From: Thermoplasmataceae archaeon
Lineage (GTDB): Archaea > Thermoplasmatota > Thermoplasmata > Thermoplasmatales > Thermoplasmataceae
Length of the DNA stretch: 64,000 nt
Direction of reading: 5' to 3'
Assembly (NCBI GenBank): GCA_038729425.1
Contig: JAVYSB010000004.1
Location: 1-64,000 of the forward strand
Made by a program: the position numbers and the translations under genes. The notes under the pieces were generated by a model that saw only the letters and a program-made list of their open reading frames with translations, was not told the origin of the DNA and did not search any database. Shown here in pieces: positions 16,278-25,370 of this stretch; within the stretch, counting starts at the first letter, position 1; each line of letters starts with the position of its first letter.

Positions 16278-16925
16278 CTATGAGACGGCTTCGGAAGTAG
16301 TTTCTGGCACGGTCTCTGAGGGAGAAGTTTCAGTAGTTGTTCCCATGGCGAGAACCTCAGACTTCCTTATTTCTATCTTCTTAATCGGATAGATGTCTTT
16401 TGCTGCCTCTATAATATCATTTGAGATCTCTTCACCAATGACATATCTAGAAAGGTCCTGGAAATTCATGGGCTGGCTCTTAGAATGAAGAAAGTCTTCT
16501 GTCACTTTCCTGATTGTAGCTCTCTTAGAGGTAGTTAGCTTCCCATCAGTGACTATCACCGTTTTCACTGCTAGCTTGTAACCATCGGTGCTGTTCAACG
16601 GGGTGATGATATCTATCCTCTCTTTTCTTCTCCTGACCATCCTCCTGATGTAATCATCGTTTATGCTGTGACCAAGAAACATAGTCTCACACTTAGTACC
16701 TTGGCAAGATACAACTCTAAAAACTATCTTTGCACTGGATCTTTTAAAGTTACCCGTAAAATCTGAAACTGGAATCTCTATATTCCTGCCTATTATGAAA
16801 TCAGCACTGCTTGCAGGTGTAGTCGTAAGCTCCTTTCCACCAAGATAATTTGGTGAAACTAGAGTATACCATGTTTTTTCTTTCCACTTGTCTTTGCCTT
16901 TTTTCTGACCCTTCTCGGTTGCCAT
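16278..16925 (-). CDS. rps3ae: 30S ribosomal protein eS1 (S3Ae)
   Basis: A 215-aa protein of the eS1/S3Ae family, recognised from the basic N-terminus (KGKDKWKEKTWYTLVSP), then GRNIEIPVSDFTGNFKRS and the TVIVTDGKLTTSKRATIRK core. It lies on the small-subunit platform near the mRNA exit. It has the archaeal length, without the eukaryotic extensions. The ATG is preceded by GAGGGATT. Only eight bases separate its stop codon from the tRNA-Met gene on the same strand, so mRNA and tRNA probably share a primary transcript. Between 16926 and 17203 I see no other convincing gene. Confidence 0.95.
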   Translation of the reverse strand: MATEKGQKKGKDKWKEKTWYTLVSPNYLGGKELTTTPASSADFIIGRNIEIPVSDFTGNFKRSSAKIVFRVVSCQGTKCETMFLGHSINDDYIRRMVRRRKERIDIITPLNSTDGYKLAVKTVIVTDGKLTTSKRATIRKVTEDFLHSKSQPMNFQDLSRYVIGEEISNDIIEAAKDIYPIKKIEIRKSEVLAMGTTTETSPSETVPETTSEAVS

Positions 16926-17203
16926 TAAATCCCTCTAAACTCCATCAATATGAAGCGTAATAGGCACCTAATAGTGAAACCGAATTAAATCTTTCTGTTT
17001 CACTGCGTGCCTCTCCAACCTCTTGATAGGAGTAAAGGAGCAGCATTGGTCTATGCTGAGGGATGCATGTTCAATTGCAACCTGTATAGGCTGCCTCGCC
17101 TCAATATAAATAGCATTAGCTGAGAAGAAAATAATAAAATCAAAGAATAAATACGGGAGAATCTGAGAATTAGGTAAATCCAACATTCAGGAGTAACAAA
17201 CAT

Positions 17204-18955
17204 TTGGCAAATGGCAGTTTTTTTGGGAGAATTCTGTGGGTTTTCGACCCGTTGCTGTTCGGTCTGAAATATCTCTCTAAAAACAAGTACGCGATTTATG
17301 TTGTGTTGGGAGCCGCCATCGTATCAACAATTGCAAGATTGTACATTCCCATTCTGATTGGAGACTCAGTTACTTCAATCGAGGGACTTAACCTCCCTCA
17401 CCTTGAACACTTTGCAATACTGATCGTAGAAGTCTCGGTCATTTCCGGCTTCTTTCAGTTCATTGTAAACTACGGCTCATTATATCTTGGGCAGACTTAT
17501 TCATACAATCTTCGAAACAATGTTTTCAAGCACCTTTTAAAAAAGAAATTTCTTTTCTTCGAGAATCAGACCACTGGAGACCTGCTTTCGAGAACCACAA
17601 TGGATATTGAAGCATCAAGGAATTTCATAACTTCAACACTTTCTCAGCTATTTCCAACAGTGTTTATGATTATTTTCGGGGTGTATTTCCTGCTGACAAT
17701 TGATACTCTATATGCCATTGTCTTCATTTTTTCGGTTCCCGTGATGCTTTACATAGGGATGGTATTCCAGAAAAAACAAAGGTTACACTGGAGAAACATA
17801 AGGGGCTATTATGGGAGGATGAATGAAGAACTGCAGGAAAACATCATCGGGCAAAGAGTTGTGAGAGGGTTTTCTGCAGAGGAGTTCGAAGTCGAAAAAT
17901 TCAGAGGTACCACCGACAGTTACTATCAAGAATATATCAAGGTCGCAGAGCTTAGGGGGTTCTACAATAATTTGCTCCCGCTGGTACTAAGTGCTGCCTC
18001 TACAATTATTCTGGTATATGGCGGGTTCTTCACCATGTTCTCTGGTATAGCCGTGGGCCCGCTTGTTTCGGCGTTAAATATATTCGCTCTTGTAAGCCCA
18101 TCTGTGAGCTCCATGGGGAGACTCGTTGTATTCTCTGAAAATGCGAGGGCCGGTATACAGAGGATTGGGGACATACTAAATGAAAGTGACATTGAGGACT
18201 CCGTGACCGGTGGATCCGGTGCCGAATCATCAGTGATCTCTTTCGAAAATGTGACTTTTCTAAGGGGGAAGAGGGTTATACTTAACAACGTAACTTTTTC
18301 CATACCCGCGGGGGAATTTGTTGGGATAACTGGAAATACCGCGGCTGGGAAGAGCACCATGGTTAATTTAATTTTAAGGTTTTACGAACCAGCCTCTGGC
18401 GTACTGAAACTGGGAGGGACGGATATAAGGGATATTCCTTTGAACGTCCTGCGCAAGTTTGTCACAATGGTCCCTCAGGAGGTTACGCTGCTCTCAGGAA
18501 CTATCAGGGAAAACATAGCTTATGGCTCCCCCGAAGTAACCACAGAAGGGGTAAGAGAGGCAGCGGACATTGCCAATATATCTGAATTTATAGAAGGTTT
18601 ACCAGAAGGTTACTCCACAATCATAGGGGAGAGAGGAATCACTCTCTCTGGTGGGCAGAAACAGAGAGTCGCTGTGGCAAGGGCCATTATTAGTCATCCA
18701 AGAGTTCTCATACTTGATGATGCAACCTCAAGCGTGGATCCGGAAACAGAACTTGAGATGTTCAGGAAAATAAAGGAAAAACTAACCGGAACAACCATAA
18801 TAAACGTAACCCACCGGCATTCTTCTCTAAAGTACGCGGATAGAATACTGAAAGTTGATCGCGGTTCTGTAATCCTCGATTCTGGAGACGGTGAAGCAGC
18901 GGTGAGGGATTTAGGAACTAACGATTTTTCCTCGGGGGGTGAAATGGACGCCTGA
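17204..18955 (+). CDS. ABC exporter half-transporter, subunit 1 (degenerate Walker B)
   Basis: A 583-aa fused six-helix membrane domain and nucleotide-binding domain. Walker A is GNTAAGKST at about 375-383, the signature is canonical LSGGQKQR, and the switch histidine lies in NVTHRH. Walker B ends in LILDDATSSVD: the catalytic Glu after the Walker B Asp is Asp here. That is typical of the partner with a non-hydrolysing site in heterodimeric exporters of the TM287/288 or LmrCD type. The start codon is TTG with GGAG about ten bases upstream. It overlaps the next gene, encoding the other half, by 17 bases. The cargo, probably a lipid or drug, is unknown. Confidence 0.93.
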   Translation: MANGSFFGRILWVFDPLLFGLKYLSKNKYAIYVVLGAAIVSTIARLYIPILIGDSVTSIEGLNLPHLEHFAILIVEVSVISGFFQFIVNYGSLYLGQTYSYNLRNNVFKHLLKKKFLFFENQTTGDLLSRTTMDIEASRNFITSTLSQLFPTVFMIIFGVYFLLTIDTLYAIVFIFSVPVMLYIGMVFQKKQRLHWRNIRGYYGRMNEELQENIIGQRVVRGFSAEEFEVEKFRGTTDSYYQEYIKVAELRGFYNNLLPLVLSAASTIILVYGGFFTMFSGIAVGPLVSALNIFALVSPSVSSMGRLVVFSENARAGIQRIGDILNESDIEDSVTGGSGAESSVISFENVTFLRGKRVILNNVTFSIPAGEFVGITGNTAAGKSTMVNLILRFYEPASGVLKLGGTDIRDIPLNVLRKFVTMVPQEVTLLSGTIRENIAYGSPEVTTEGVREAADIANISEFIEGLPEGYSTIIGERGITLSGGQKQRVAVARAIISHPRVLILDDATSSVDPETELEMFRKIKEKLTGTTIINVTHRHSSLKYADRILKVDRGSVILDSGDGEAAVRDLGTNDFSSGGEMDA

Positions 18956-20720
18956 AGCCGGATCTTATGACGACAGGGAAGATCAGTATTTCGGAAAGCT
19001 AGATACCAGGAAAAGCCTTATCAGGCTCATCCACGATATTTTTTCATTCAAGAGGGACAGCAGGCTGGTTGTTATTTCCGTGGCTATTACGGCCATATCC
19101 GGCACACTATACCCGGTATCGCTGGGGCTTGCAATAAATAGCATTCTCTCACATAATATTCCAGACTTAATTTTCTTCGGAGTAGCATTCTTTGGTCTTT
19201 ATCTGGTTCAGTTCTTCTCAAACAGGATAAGAACAATATCATCCACAAAGGTTGCCCAGGCTACGATCAAGAGCATGCGGGATCGTGCTCTTGCAAACAT
19301 ACAGAAAGTTCCCCTGACATTCTTCGGTAAAGTTAAAACGGGTTATCTTATAAGCAGGATAACCAATGACGGTGAAGCACTGAGCGAATTCCTGACTTTT
19401 CAACTTCCTCAGGTAGTTTCAGGCGTGGTTACCGTATTAGTGTCAATTTCGGTTATGATTTATCTAAACCTTACTCTTACCCTTTATTCTTTGATCGTGA
19501 TACCTATATTGATAGCATTTACGTTTACCATCCAGCCGAGGGTAAGAAAGAATTATCTGAGAACGAGAAGGACTATTGCTGCCATAACCGGCAATCTCAG
19601 CGAGAACATAAATGCAATAAGGCTCATAAAATCCTTCAATACTGAGGATAGGACCGCGAACAATTTCAACGACCTGAACAGAAAGAACTATGCTGCCAAT
19701 TTGAAAGCAAACAGACTTTCATCGACATATGGAGCTATAACCGGCATTATTGAAGCACTGGGTATAGCTATAGTCATCATTGCGGGAGGAGATCAGGTTT
19801 TTTCTGGTGCATTGTCAATTGGGATTATGGTCGCTTTCGTCGGCTATTTGCAGGAGTTCTTTGCACCGGTAATTCAGCTCTCACAGACATACACATCATA
19901 CCAGTCCGCTATTGTTGGTGTCGGAAGGATTTACGCCATAATAGACAGTGAGGTAGAACCGGACTCATTTTCAGGGAGAAAGGAAATGATCTTTAACGAG
20001 AGCATAGACCTGAAGGAAGTCAGCTTCGCCTACGACGGCGAGAACGCACTCAACCGCGTCACGATCCAGATCCCAAAGGGTTCTAGGATAGGCATCGTTG
20101 GCCATACCGGTGCCGGGAAAACGACACTGAGCAATATACTCCTGAAATTCTACGACATAGACAGCGGATCAATAACGGTGGATGGGAGTGACCTGAAATT
20201 AATCAAGACCACCAGTTACAGGAAGATCATCGCACCTGTGCTTCAGGAACAGTTCCTGTACCGCGGCACGATATATGAAAACATAAACTTTAACAGGCCT
20301 GAGATAGGCAGGAAAAACATCGACGATCTTTGCAGCACCTTTGGATTTGACAAGATATTTGCGGGACTCGAATTCGGGTTTGATACGAATATAGGTGAAA
20401 TGGGCAGGAACCTCTCAGAGGGACAGAGACAGGCTGTATCCATTATCAGGGCACTGGTCAGGGACCCCGAGATACTGATTATGGACGAACCCACTTCTCA
20501 GATTGATCCCGAATCCGAAGGGATTATAAAGGAAGCCCTTTTAAAATACCTGAAGGGAAAAACACTGATACTCATTACCCACCGTTTCAGCATGGTTTCA
20601 CTGGTGGATAAAATAATAGTACTGGATCATGGGAATCTCGTAGAGGAGGGTAAGTTTGAAGACCTCGTAAAATCAAATGGGATCTTCGCTAAACTCTACA
20701 GGATCCAGACGGAAGGATGA
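18939..20720 (+). CDS. ABC exporter half-transporter, subunit 2 (degenerate signature)
   Basis: A 593-aa partner of the upstream gene, with its own six-helix membrane domain and ATPase domain. Walker A is GHTGAGKTT at about 387-395, Walker B is ILIMDEPTSQID with the catalytic Glu present, and the H-loop is LITHRFS. The signature is LSEGQRQA rather than LSGGQ. Combining this signature with subunit 1's Walker motifs gives the inactive site; the other pairing gives the active one. The GTG start lies inside the end of subunit 1, consistent with translational coupling. It would form an obligate heterodimer in the cell membrane. Confidence 0.93.
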   Translation: MKWTPEAGSYDDREDQYFGKLDTRKSLIRLIHDIFSFKRDSRLVVISVAITAISGTLYPVSLGLAINSILSHNIPDLIFFGVAFFGLYLVQFFSNRIRTISSTKVAQATIKSMRDRALANIQKVPLTFFGKVKTGYLISRITNDGEALSEFLTFQLPQVVSGVVTVLVSISVMIYLNLTLTLYSLIVIPILIAFTFTIQPRVRKNYLRTRRTIAAITGNLSENINAIRLIKSFNTEDRTANNFNDLNRKNYAANLKANRLSSTYGAITGIIEALGIAIVIIAGGDQVFSGALSIGIMVAFVGYLQEFFAPVIQLSQTYTSYQSAIVGVGRIYAIIDSEVEPDSFSGRKEMIFNESIDLKEVSFAYDGENALNRVTIQIPKGSRIGIVGHTGAGKTTLSNILLKFYDIDSGSITVDGSDLKLIKTTSYRKIIAPVLQEQFLYRGTIYENINFNRPEIGRKNIDDLCSTFGFDKIFAGLEFGFDTNIGEMGRNLSEGQRQAVSIIRALVRDPEILIMDEPTSQIDPESEGIIKEALLKYLKGKTLILITHRFSMVSLVDKIIVLDHGNLVEEGKFEDLVKSNGIFAKLYRIQTEG

Positions 20721-20756
20721 ATTTTAAGTGCACCACCCGAAACTCACTCTTTCAGA

Positions 20757-21212
20757 TCAGAGAATTCTGGCTGTTTTGATAAATATCTTGTTCTGGGGGC
20801 TATCGTTGTTATCAGTTTTTGCCTTGCTTATCGAGTCCACCACGTTCATGCCATCGATAACTTTTCCAAACACTGGGTGTTTTCCGTCAAGGTAATTATT
20901 GTTGACAACGTTTATAAAAAACTGGCTCCCACCGGTGTTAGGGCCTGCATTTGCCATTGAAATTGTTCCCCTGTCGTTTCTATTTGTCTTCGTAAATTCG
21001 TCCTTGATACTGTAGCCAGGCCCTCCCATTCCAGTGCCGGTTGGGTCTCCGCCCTGTATCATGAAATTAGGTATTACCCTATGGAATATGGTACCATCAT
21101 AGAATTTGCTCTCTACCAGTTTCCTGAAGTTCCCCGCCGTTAACGGCATCTTATCTTCGAAAAGTTCCAGTTTTATATTCCCAACATTAGTTTCTATAAG
21201 GACTGTAGACAT
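20757..21212 (-). CDS. Peptidyl-prolyl cis-trans isomerase, cyclophilin type
   Basis: A 151-aa single-domain cyclophilin that isomerises X-Pro bonds during protein folding. The catalytic segment FHRVIPNFMIQGGDPTGTG carries the conserved Arg, Phe and Gln. GTISMANAGPNTGGSQFFI and the C-terminal KHPVFGKVIDGM segment complete the fold. There is no signal peptide, so it is cytoplasmic. ATG 21212 is preferred because GGAG lies eight bases upstream; an in-frame GTG lies at 21227. It shares strand with the next upstream gene, 65 bases away. Confidence 0.94.
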   Translation of the reverse strand: MSTVLIETNVGNIKLELFEDKMPLTAGNFRKLVESKFYDGTIFHRVIPNFMIQGGDPTGTGMGGPGYSIKDEFTKTNRNDRGTISMANAGPNTGGSQFFINVVNNNYLDGKHPVFGKVIDGMNVVDSISKAKTDNNDSPQNKIFIKTARIL

Positions 21213-21277
21213 TTTGTTCGTCTCCACTATGCTTTGATTGCTTATCTAACTTATTAGCACTGCGATTGATAATTGGC

Positions 21278-21862
21278 TCAACTTTGCTTGAAAGAGTCAA
21301 GGCGCCTGTATAGCTCGTCAAGCTTGACGTTTATCTCCTTGATATTTTCAGATATCCTTGGAATCGCTGCTGTGTACAGGGATTCCATGTGATCTACAAT
21401 TCTTATGAGATACTCCAGGCGGGTCTGCAGCACCTCAATGGCAATAGAAAACTCCTGCCCAGAGCTACCCGTCTGTTGTTGTGTCTCTCCGTCTTTGACG
21501 GTTGCTGTGCCTTTAAGAGCATCCTGCGGAATTTCAAAGTCGACCGCATGAGGATATTTGATGGCCATATAATCTGGCAGCTTCATCCCTTTCTGCTGCG
21601 CTGCGGTGCAGTCTCCTTTTTCAAGGTTCACCCAGGTGGCATTTATGAAAATGATTTTCATGGAAACATTATCGCAGTTTGGGCTCTCAAACAGCCTGAT
21701 CTTTTCGGCCAGCCTTCCTTTGATATTTGCATAGACTGAAAATGGATACTTGCTGTGCATTTTCCAGATTTCATCCTGCAGCGCAATGAGACTCCTGTAA
21801 CGATTGATGCTGTCTATTCTGGTAAGCATCTTATGATAATCGTCGGACTCTCGGGTTTCCAC
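21278..21862 (-). CDS. Hypothetical protein with C-terminal coiled coil, 194 aa
   Basis: A soluble protein of unknown family. The N-terminal half is mixed (RYRSLIALQDEIWKMHSKYP, MKIIFINATWVNLEKGDC). A Gln/Gly/Thr-rich linker (about 125-135) leads into a long amphipathic helix at about 140-192 ending in EINVKLDELYRRLDSF, which should form a coiled coil. The GTG start has no Shine-Dalgarno. A TATA box (GCTTTATAAGC, 21881-21891) lies about 20-28 bases upstream, so the mRNA is probably leaderless. Oligomerisation through the C-terminal helix is inferred. Confidence 0.7.
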   Translation of the reverse strand: METRESDDYHKMLTRIDSINRYRSLIALQDEIWKMHSKYPFSVYANIKGRLAEKIRLFESPNCDNVSMKIIFINATWVNLEKGDCTAAQQKGMKLPDYMAIKYPHAVDFEIPQDALKGTATVKDGETQQQTGSSGQEFSIAIEVLQTRLEYLIRIVDHMESLYTAAIPRISENIKEINVKLDELYRRLDSFKQS

Positions 21863-22086
21863 AATTTGAAATTGCGTATAGCTTATAAAGCTTTATGTCA
21901 AAAACATAAAATCAATTATTCCCTGAAGAGGGATAACCGGTATTTCAAATGTTTCAGCTGGATTGCCGTCTAATAGCCTGATACCGTCCCGTTAAAAAAG
22001 AAAGGTTAATACCATGAAGTTGTGCCAGTAAGTTTTATTCATAAATAACCCTTAAGTAAGTGGGGATTTTGTTGGAAAAACGTGGC

Positions 22087-23250
22087 ATGGCCGGTGATGT
22101 GTATGTGGTGGAATCCAAGAGAACAGCAATTGGCAAGCGTAATGGAAAATTCAAGAACAAGCATCCAGTGGACCTTCTTTCCGATCTCATGAAAAATGTT
22201 GTCGGGAGTAATGATGCCTACTTTCCTCTGGTGGAGGATGTCATCATTGGTTGTGTTACTCAGAGTGGAGAGCAATCTACTAACATTGCAAGGAATGCAT
22301 GGCTTTCCGCAGGTTATCCTGAATCTGTTCCCGGCACTACCATAGACAGGCAATGTGGATCCAGTCTCCAGGCCGCAACCTTCGCTTCGTATGGAATAAT
22401 GTCAGGGAATTACGATTTTGTTGTCGCTGGCGGGGTGGAGTCAATGACCCGTGTCCCGATGTACAGCAATTTCAATAATGGGTATTCCCCTCTATCGGAA
22501 GGAATAAGAAAAAGATACGGAATGGATGGCGGGTGGTTCAGCCAGGCTGCTGGAGCGGAAATGATTGCAAAAAAATGGAACATATCTAGGGGAGATCTGG
22601 ATAATATGGGAGCGCGCAGTCACAGACTCGCCTACCAGTCAAAGGAAAGGACCAGCAGAGAGATAGTAAAGGTCAGTTCCAGTCTGGACGATGGCACTGA
22701 AATATTGGTTTCCGAGGACGAGGGGGTACGAGAAAAAATAGACATGGACAAAATGGCGAAACTCCCGCCTGCGTTTCCGGGACTTACCATGATCACGGCC
22801 GGGAACTCAAGCCAGATCTCGGACGGAGCAAGCCTCGCCATCCTGGCTTCAAAAAAAGCTGTGGACGAACATGGTCTTCGTCCTAGGGCCAGGATCATCT
22901 CATCCGCGGCTGTCGGTGTTGACCCGGTTACCATGCTCACCGGCCCAATTCCCGTAACTAAAAAGGTACTCCAGAAAGCAGGCATGAAAATCGACGACAT
23001 AGACCTTTTCGAGGTTAATGAGGCATTCGCTTCTGTGGTACTTGCGTGGCAGAAGGAGTTTCATGTGCCATCGGAAAACCTGAACGTACATGGCGGCGCC
23101 ATAGCCATTGGTCATCCCCTTGGGGCCACTGGTACGAGAATCCTTTCAACAATGATTAACGCCTTAGAAATGGAAAAAAAGAAGACCGGGCTTATTGCAA
23201 TATGCGAAGGTGGCGGAATGGCCAACGGCCTAATAGTGGAAAGATTATGA
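22087..23250 (+). CDS. Acetyl-CoA acetyltransferase (thiolase)
   Basis: A 387-aa thiolase. The nucleophilic cysteine is Cys90 in DRQCGSS. The second-half motifs are NEAFAS, the catalytic histidine in GGAIAIGHPLGATG, and a C-terminal CEGGG. It cleaves 3-ketoacyl-CoA to acetyl-CoA, or runs in the synthetic direction. ATG 22087 matches the usual thiolase N-terminus (DVYVVESKRTAIGK). In-frame TTG and GTG codons at 22060-22074 are possible, and a TATA-like CATAAATAA near 22041 would suit the TTG at 22072. It is followed after 21 bases by a 3-hydroxyacyl-CoA dehydrogenase, forming a beta-oxidation pair. Confidence 0.92.
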   Translation: MAGDVYVVESKRTAIGKRNGKFKNKHPVDLLSDLMKNVVGSNDAYFPLVEDVIIGCVTQSGEQSTNIARNAWLSAGYPESVPGTTIDRQCGSSLQAATFASYGIMSGNYDFVVAGGVESMTRVPMYSNFNNGYSPLSEGIRKRYGMDGGWFSQAAGAEMIAKKWNISRGDLDNMGARSHRLAYQSKERTSREIVKVSSSLDDGTEILVSEDEGVREKIDMDKMAKLPPAFPGLTMITAGNSSQISDGASLAILASKKAVDEHGLRPRARIISSAAVGVDPVTMLTGPIPVTKKVLQKAGMKIDDIDLFEVNEAFASVVLAWQKEFHVPSENLNVHGGAIAIGHPLGATGTRILSTMINALEMEKKKTGLIAICEGGGMANGLIVERL

Positions 23251-23271
23251 CCACTGTGATGATATGAGATC

Positions 23272-24033
23272 ATGGACATAAGTGGAAAGGCATTCGTTAT
23301 CACTGGATCTGCATCTGGACTTGGGGCAGCCACAGCTGAACTCATCCATTCAGCTGGCGGGAATGTTGTAATAGCCGATCTGGACTCAGAACATGGAAGA
23401 GCAGTGGCAGAAAAGTTTAGCGGCATTTATGTAAATACAGACGTAACTAGCGAAGACAGTGTGAAGAACCTCTTCAGCAGAGCTATTGAAAAGTACGGAT
23501 CAGTATCAGGACTCGTAAATTGTGCAGGTATAGCTATAGGAGAGAAAGTAGTCGGGAAGACGGGGGCCCACTCTCTTCAAAGTTTTACAAAGGTCATATC
23601 TGTTAACCTGATTGGTACATTCAACGCCATTCGCATATTTGCTGAGCATGCCGTGAACAATTCACCTGATCAGGGAAAGGAAAGAGGAGTCATAGTGAAC
23701 ACCTCATCGGTTGCGGCATTTGAGGGACAGATAGGACAGGCGGCTTATTCTGCCTCAAAGGGCGGAATAGTTGGAATGACTCTCCCAATAGCGCGCGATC
23801 TTGCACCTTTCGGAATTCGTGTGGTTACCATTGCCCCAGGCATATTCGACACACCGCTTCTCGGAAAGATGCCAGAGGAAGTAAGAGAAAGTCTGGGCAA
23901 ACAGGTGCCATTCCCTTCCAGGCTCGGAAAGCCTTCGGAATTCGCAGCTCTGGCCGTTCATATCATAGAAAATCCAATGCTTAACGGTGAGACCATACGT
24001 CTAGACGGAGCCATAAGGATGCAGCCCCGTTAG
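23272..24033 (+). CDS. 3-Hydroxyacyl-CoA dehydrogenase, type II (SDR, HSD10-like)
   Basis: A 253-aa SDR with [11 protein letters not shown] at the nucleotide-binding turn, ADLDS after the second strand (an NAD+-preferring Asp), NCAGIA, the catalytic Ser in [14 protein letters not shown], and YSASKGG. The [16 protein letters not shown] stretch and the [10 protein letters not shown] segment are characteristic of mitochondrial HSD10-type 3-hydroxyacyl-CoA dehydrogenases. It would oxidise 3-hydroxyacyl-CoA, or 2-methyl-3-hydroxybutyryl-CoA in isoleucine breakdown. That product is the substrate of the thiolase encoded directly upstream in the same operon. Confidence 0.9.
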   Translation: MDISGKAFVITGSASGLGAATAELIHSAGGNVVIADLDSEHGRAVAEKFSGIYVNTDVTSEDSVKNLFSRAIEKYGSVSGLVNCAGIAIGEKVVGKTGAHSLQSFTKVISVNLIGTFNAIRIFAEHAVNNSPDQGKERGVIVNTSSVAAFEGQIGQAAYSASKGGIVGMTLPIARDLAPFGIRVVTIAPGIFDTPLLGKMPEEVRESLGKQVPFPSRLGKPSEFAALAVHIIENPMLNGETIRLDGAIRMQPR

Positions 24034-24074
24034 GTGAAATATTATTAAGGAAGCTACATTTTCCTTCATTCAAG

Positions 24075-24147
24075 GGGCCTGTGGGGTAGCCTGGTATCCT
24101 TCCAGCTTCGGGAGTTGGAAACTCCGGTCCAAATCCGGACAGGCCCA
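24075..24147 (+). tRNA. tRNA-Pro (CGG)
   Basis: A 73-base tRNA with a perfect seven-pair acceptor stem GGGCCTG/CAGGCCC and discriminator A. The D-stem is GGGT/ATCC. The anticodon stem CCAGC/GTTGG encloses the loop TTCGGGA with anticodon CGG, reading the proline codon CCG. The T-stem is TCCGG/CCGGA. The T-loop is TCCAAAT, so base 55 is C where T is nearly universal. There is no intron and no encoded CCA. It follows the hydroxyacyl-CoA dehydrogenase gene by 41 bases. Confidence 0.93.
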
Positions 24148-24624
24148 CTCAGAAGGTTATCCAAGAAATGTTATGGCGAATGAAGTAAAAGCTTGGATTA
24201 AAAGCAGGGTACCCAGTTATTGTCCGGGGCAGTTTGCCCGACAAGAAGAGAAAAATCATCACGGTTTCAGTTAGTTTCATAAAGTCTCTGCTGGATTCAT
24301 TTTTTTTTGCAATGTCCTGTATTCTTCATAGTCAGTGCTGAGGTGATCACAGACACTTTGACTAGATTCAGATTAAAGGGCAGACCAACAGCAGATTATA
24401 GGGGATATCAGGAAAAATCCAAGGTATTATTTATATAAAGCAAAGCTCGGAAATTTTACTGCCAATAGCTTACTTCCAAACCGATAAATCAGCTCTGCAT
24501 GTGGTAAAACCAGTAGGTCTGTCCTTTTGCAGTTCATACTTTTGAAAATTCGCGTTAATATATCCTTTTCACCTTTTTTTCCACGATTATAAAACGGCCG
24601 GAAAGCTTTAATTCCGGTTTAAAC
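24148..24624. other. Long intergenic region after tRNA-Pro
   Basis: It holds no convincing gene. A run of nine T at about 24300 and several AT-rich blocks (24420-24440, 24545-24600) could be terminator or promoter material. A 33-codon plus-strand frame from ATG 24173 is too weak to call. Confidence 0.4.
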
Positions 24625-24861
24625 ATGGTTTCACCAATAGATTTACTTGCATTGAATAGCAGCACCGTAAGTGCAACACTTAAGGTGCGGTTTTTACACG
24701 CAGGAACTTACGCATCTTGCTGGTTCGGCTGGGCTTACAGTTTTGATAATTATAAAACCCATGGACTGACAGTCTGGTTGGTACCGGTGCCGTGGCTAGT
24801 TGCGGCAATCGTGGCACCTGCTCTCGTCTCATCCGCTTTAGTACTTGATCTTATCAACTAG
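24625..24861 (+). CDS. Possible small membrane protein, 78 aa
   Basis: An ATG-started 78-codon frame in a gene-poor region. The product has one clear hydrophobic helix at about residues 53-75 (WLVPVPWLVAAIVAPALVSS) and an aromatic stretch before it (YASCWFGWAYSF). AT-rich sequence containing TTTAAAC lies just upstream. No family is recognised and no ribosome binding site is obvious. It may be spurious. Confidence 0.35.
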   Translation: MVSPIDLLALNSSTVSATLKVRFLHAGTYASCWFGWAYSFDNYKTHGLTVWLVPVPWLVAAIVAPALVSSALVLDLIN

Positions 24862-25002
24862 ATAGGCTGGTACCAAGGGATATATCCTGCGGAATCAACT
24901 AATTGGCTTGCCACTTTTATTTGTATCCTCCAGCATGGATCGCCAATAAGCCTACCTCTGGGGAGATACGGAGTAAAGGTAACTTAGCGTAAAAGATGAA
25001 AA

Positions 25003-25092
25003 ATGGCGAAAGATAAGAGTGTCTTTTCCTTCTTTTACTTTTTGCTTGTAATATTCGAGATAATCGGTATTTTGAACTGGGCGGGTACCTAA
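25003..25092 (+). CDS. Possible 29-aa single-helix membrane peptide
   Basis: A short ATG-started frame encodes a basic N-terminus (MAKDKS) followed by one hydrophobic helix (FFYFLLVIFEIIGIL) and the tail NWAGT. The layout is that of a genuine membrane micropeptide, but at this length chance cannot be excluded. The rest of 24862-25370 holds no other candidate before the GntR promoter. Confidence 0.3.
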   Translation: MAKDKSVFSFFYFLLVIFEIIGILNWAGT

Positions 25093-25340
25093 AAACCGGA
25101 TGAATGCCGAATACCTTAACCTTAATTAATTTAGAAAGTGCAGGAATTCTAGCTACTACTCTTGCTACAGTAGTGTTCAAGAGAAATTCTTTCGCTAGGA
25201 GTATGACATAAAAATTGGCAGTATGCTGCATTCAGGGAATTTCCCCAGGTAGACAAAGTAATTTTACATGATGATTTTTGTACTCGTATAATGTCTGCAT
25301 ATGAATTCCAGGATCAGTCGGCTGTGAGTATTTTACTTAT

Positions 25341-25351
25341 ATTTTTATATA
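25341..25351 (+). promoter_or_regulatory. TATA box of the GntR-type regulator gene
   Basis: ATTTTTATATA lies 20-30 bases before the ATG at 25371, so transcription probably starts at or beside the start codon (leaderless). GTATT at about 25328 and AATAC at about 25355 are inverted copies flanking the TATA element. They could be half-sites for the regulator's own product. Confidence 0.45.
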
Positions 25352-25370
25352 GCTAATACATTATTATCCA

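Noticed and set aside
16968-17186. 72-codon minus-strand frame between eS1 and the ABC exporter
   Set aside because: No domain recognised. A short stretch looks coding, but the N-terminal part is low-complexity AT-rich sequence, and the region more likely holds the eS1 promoter.
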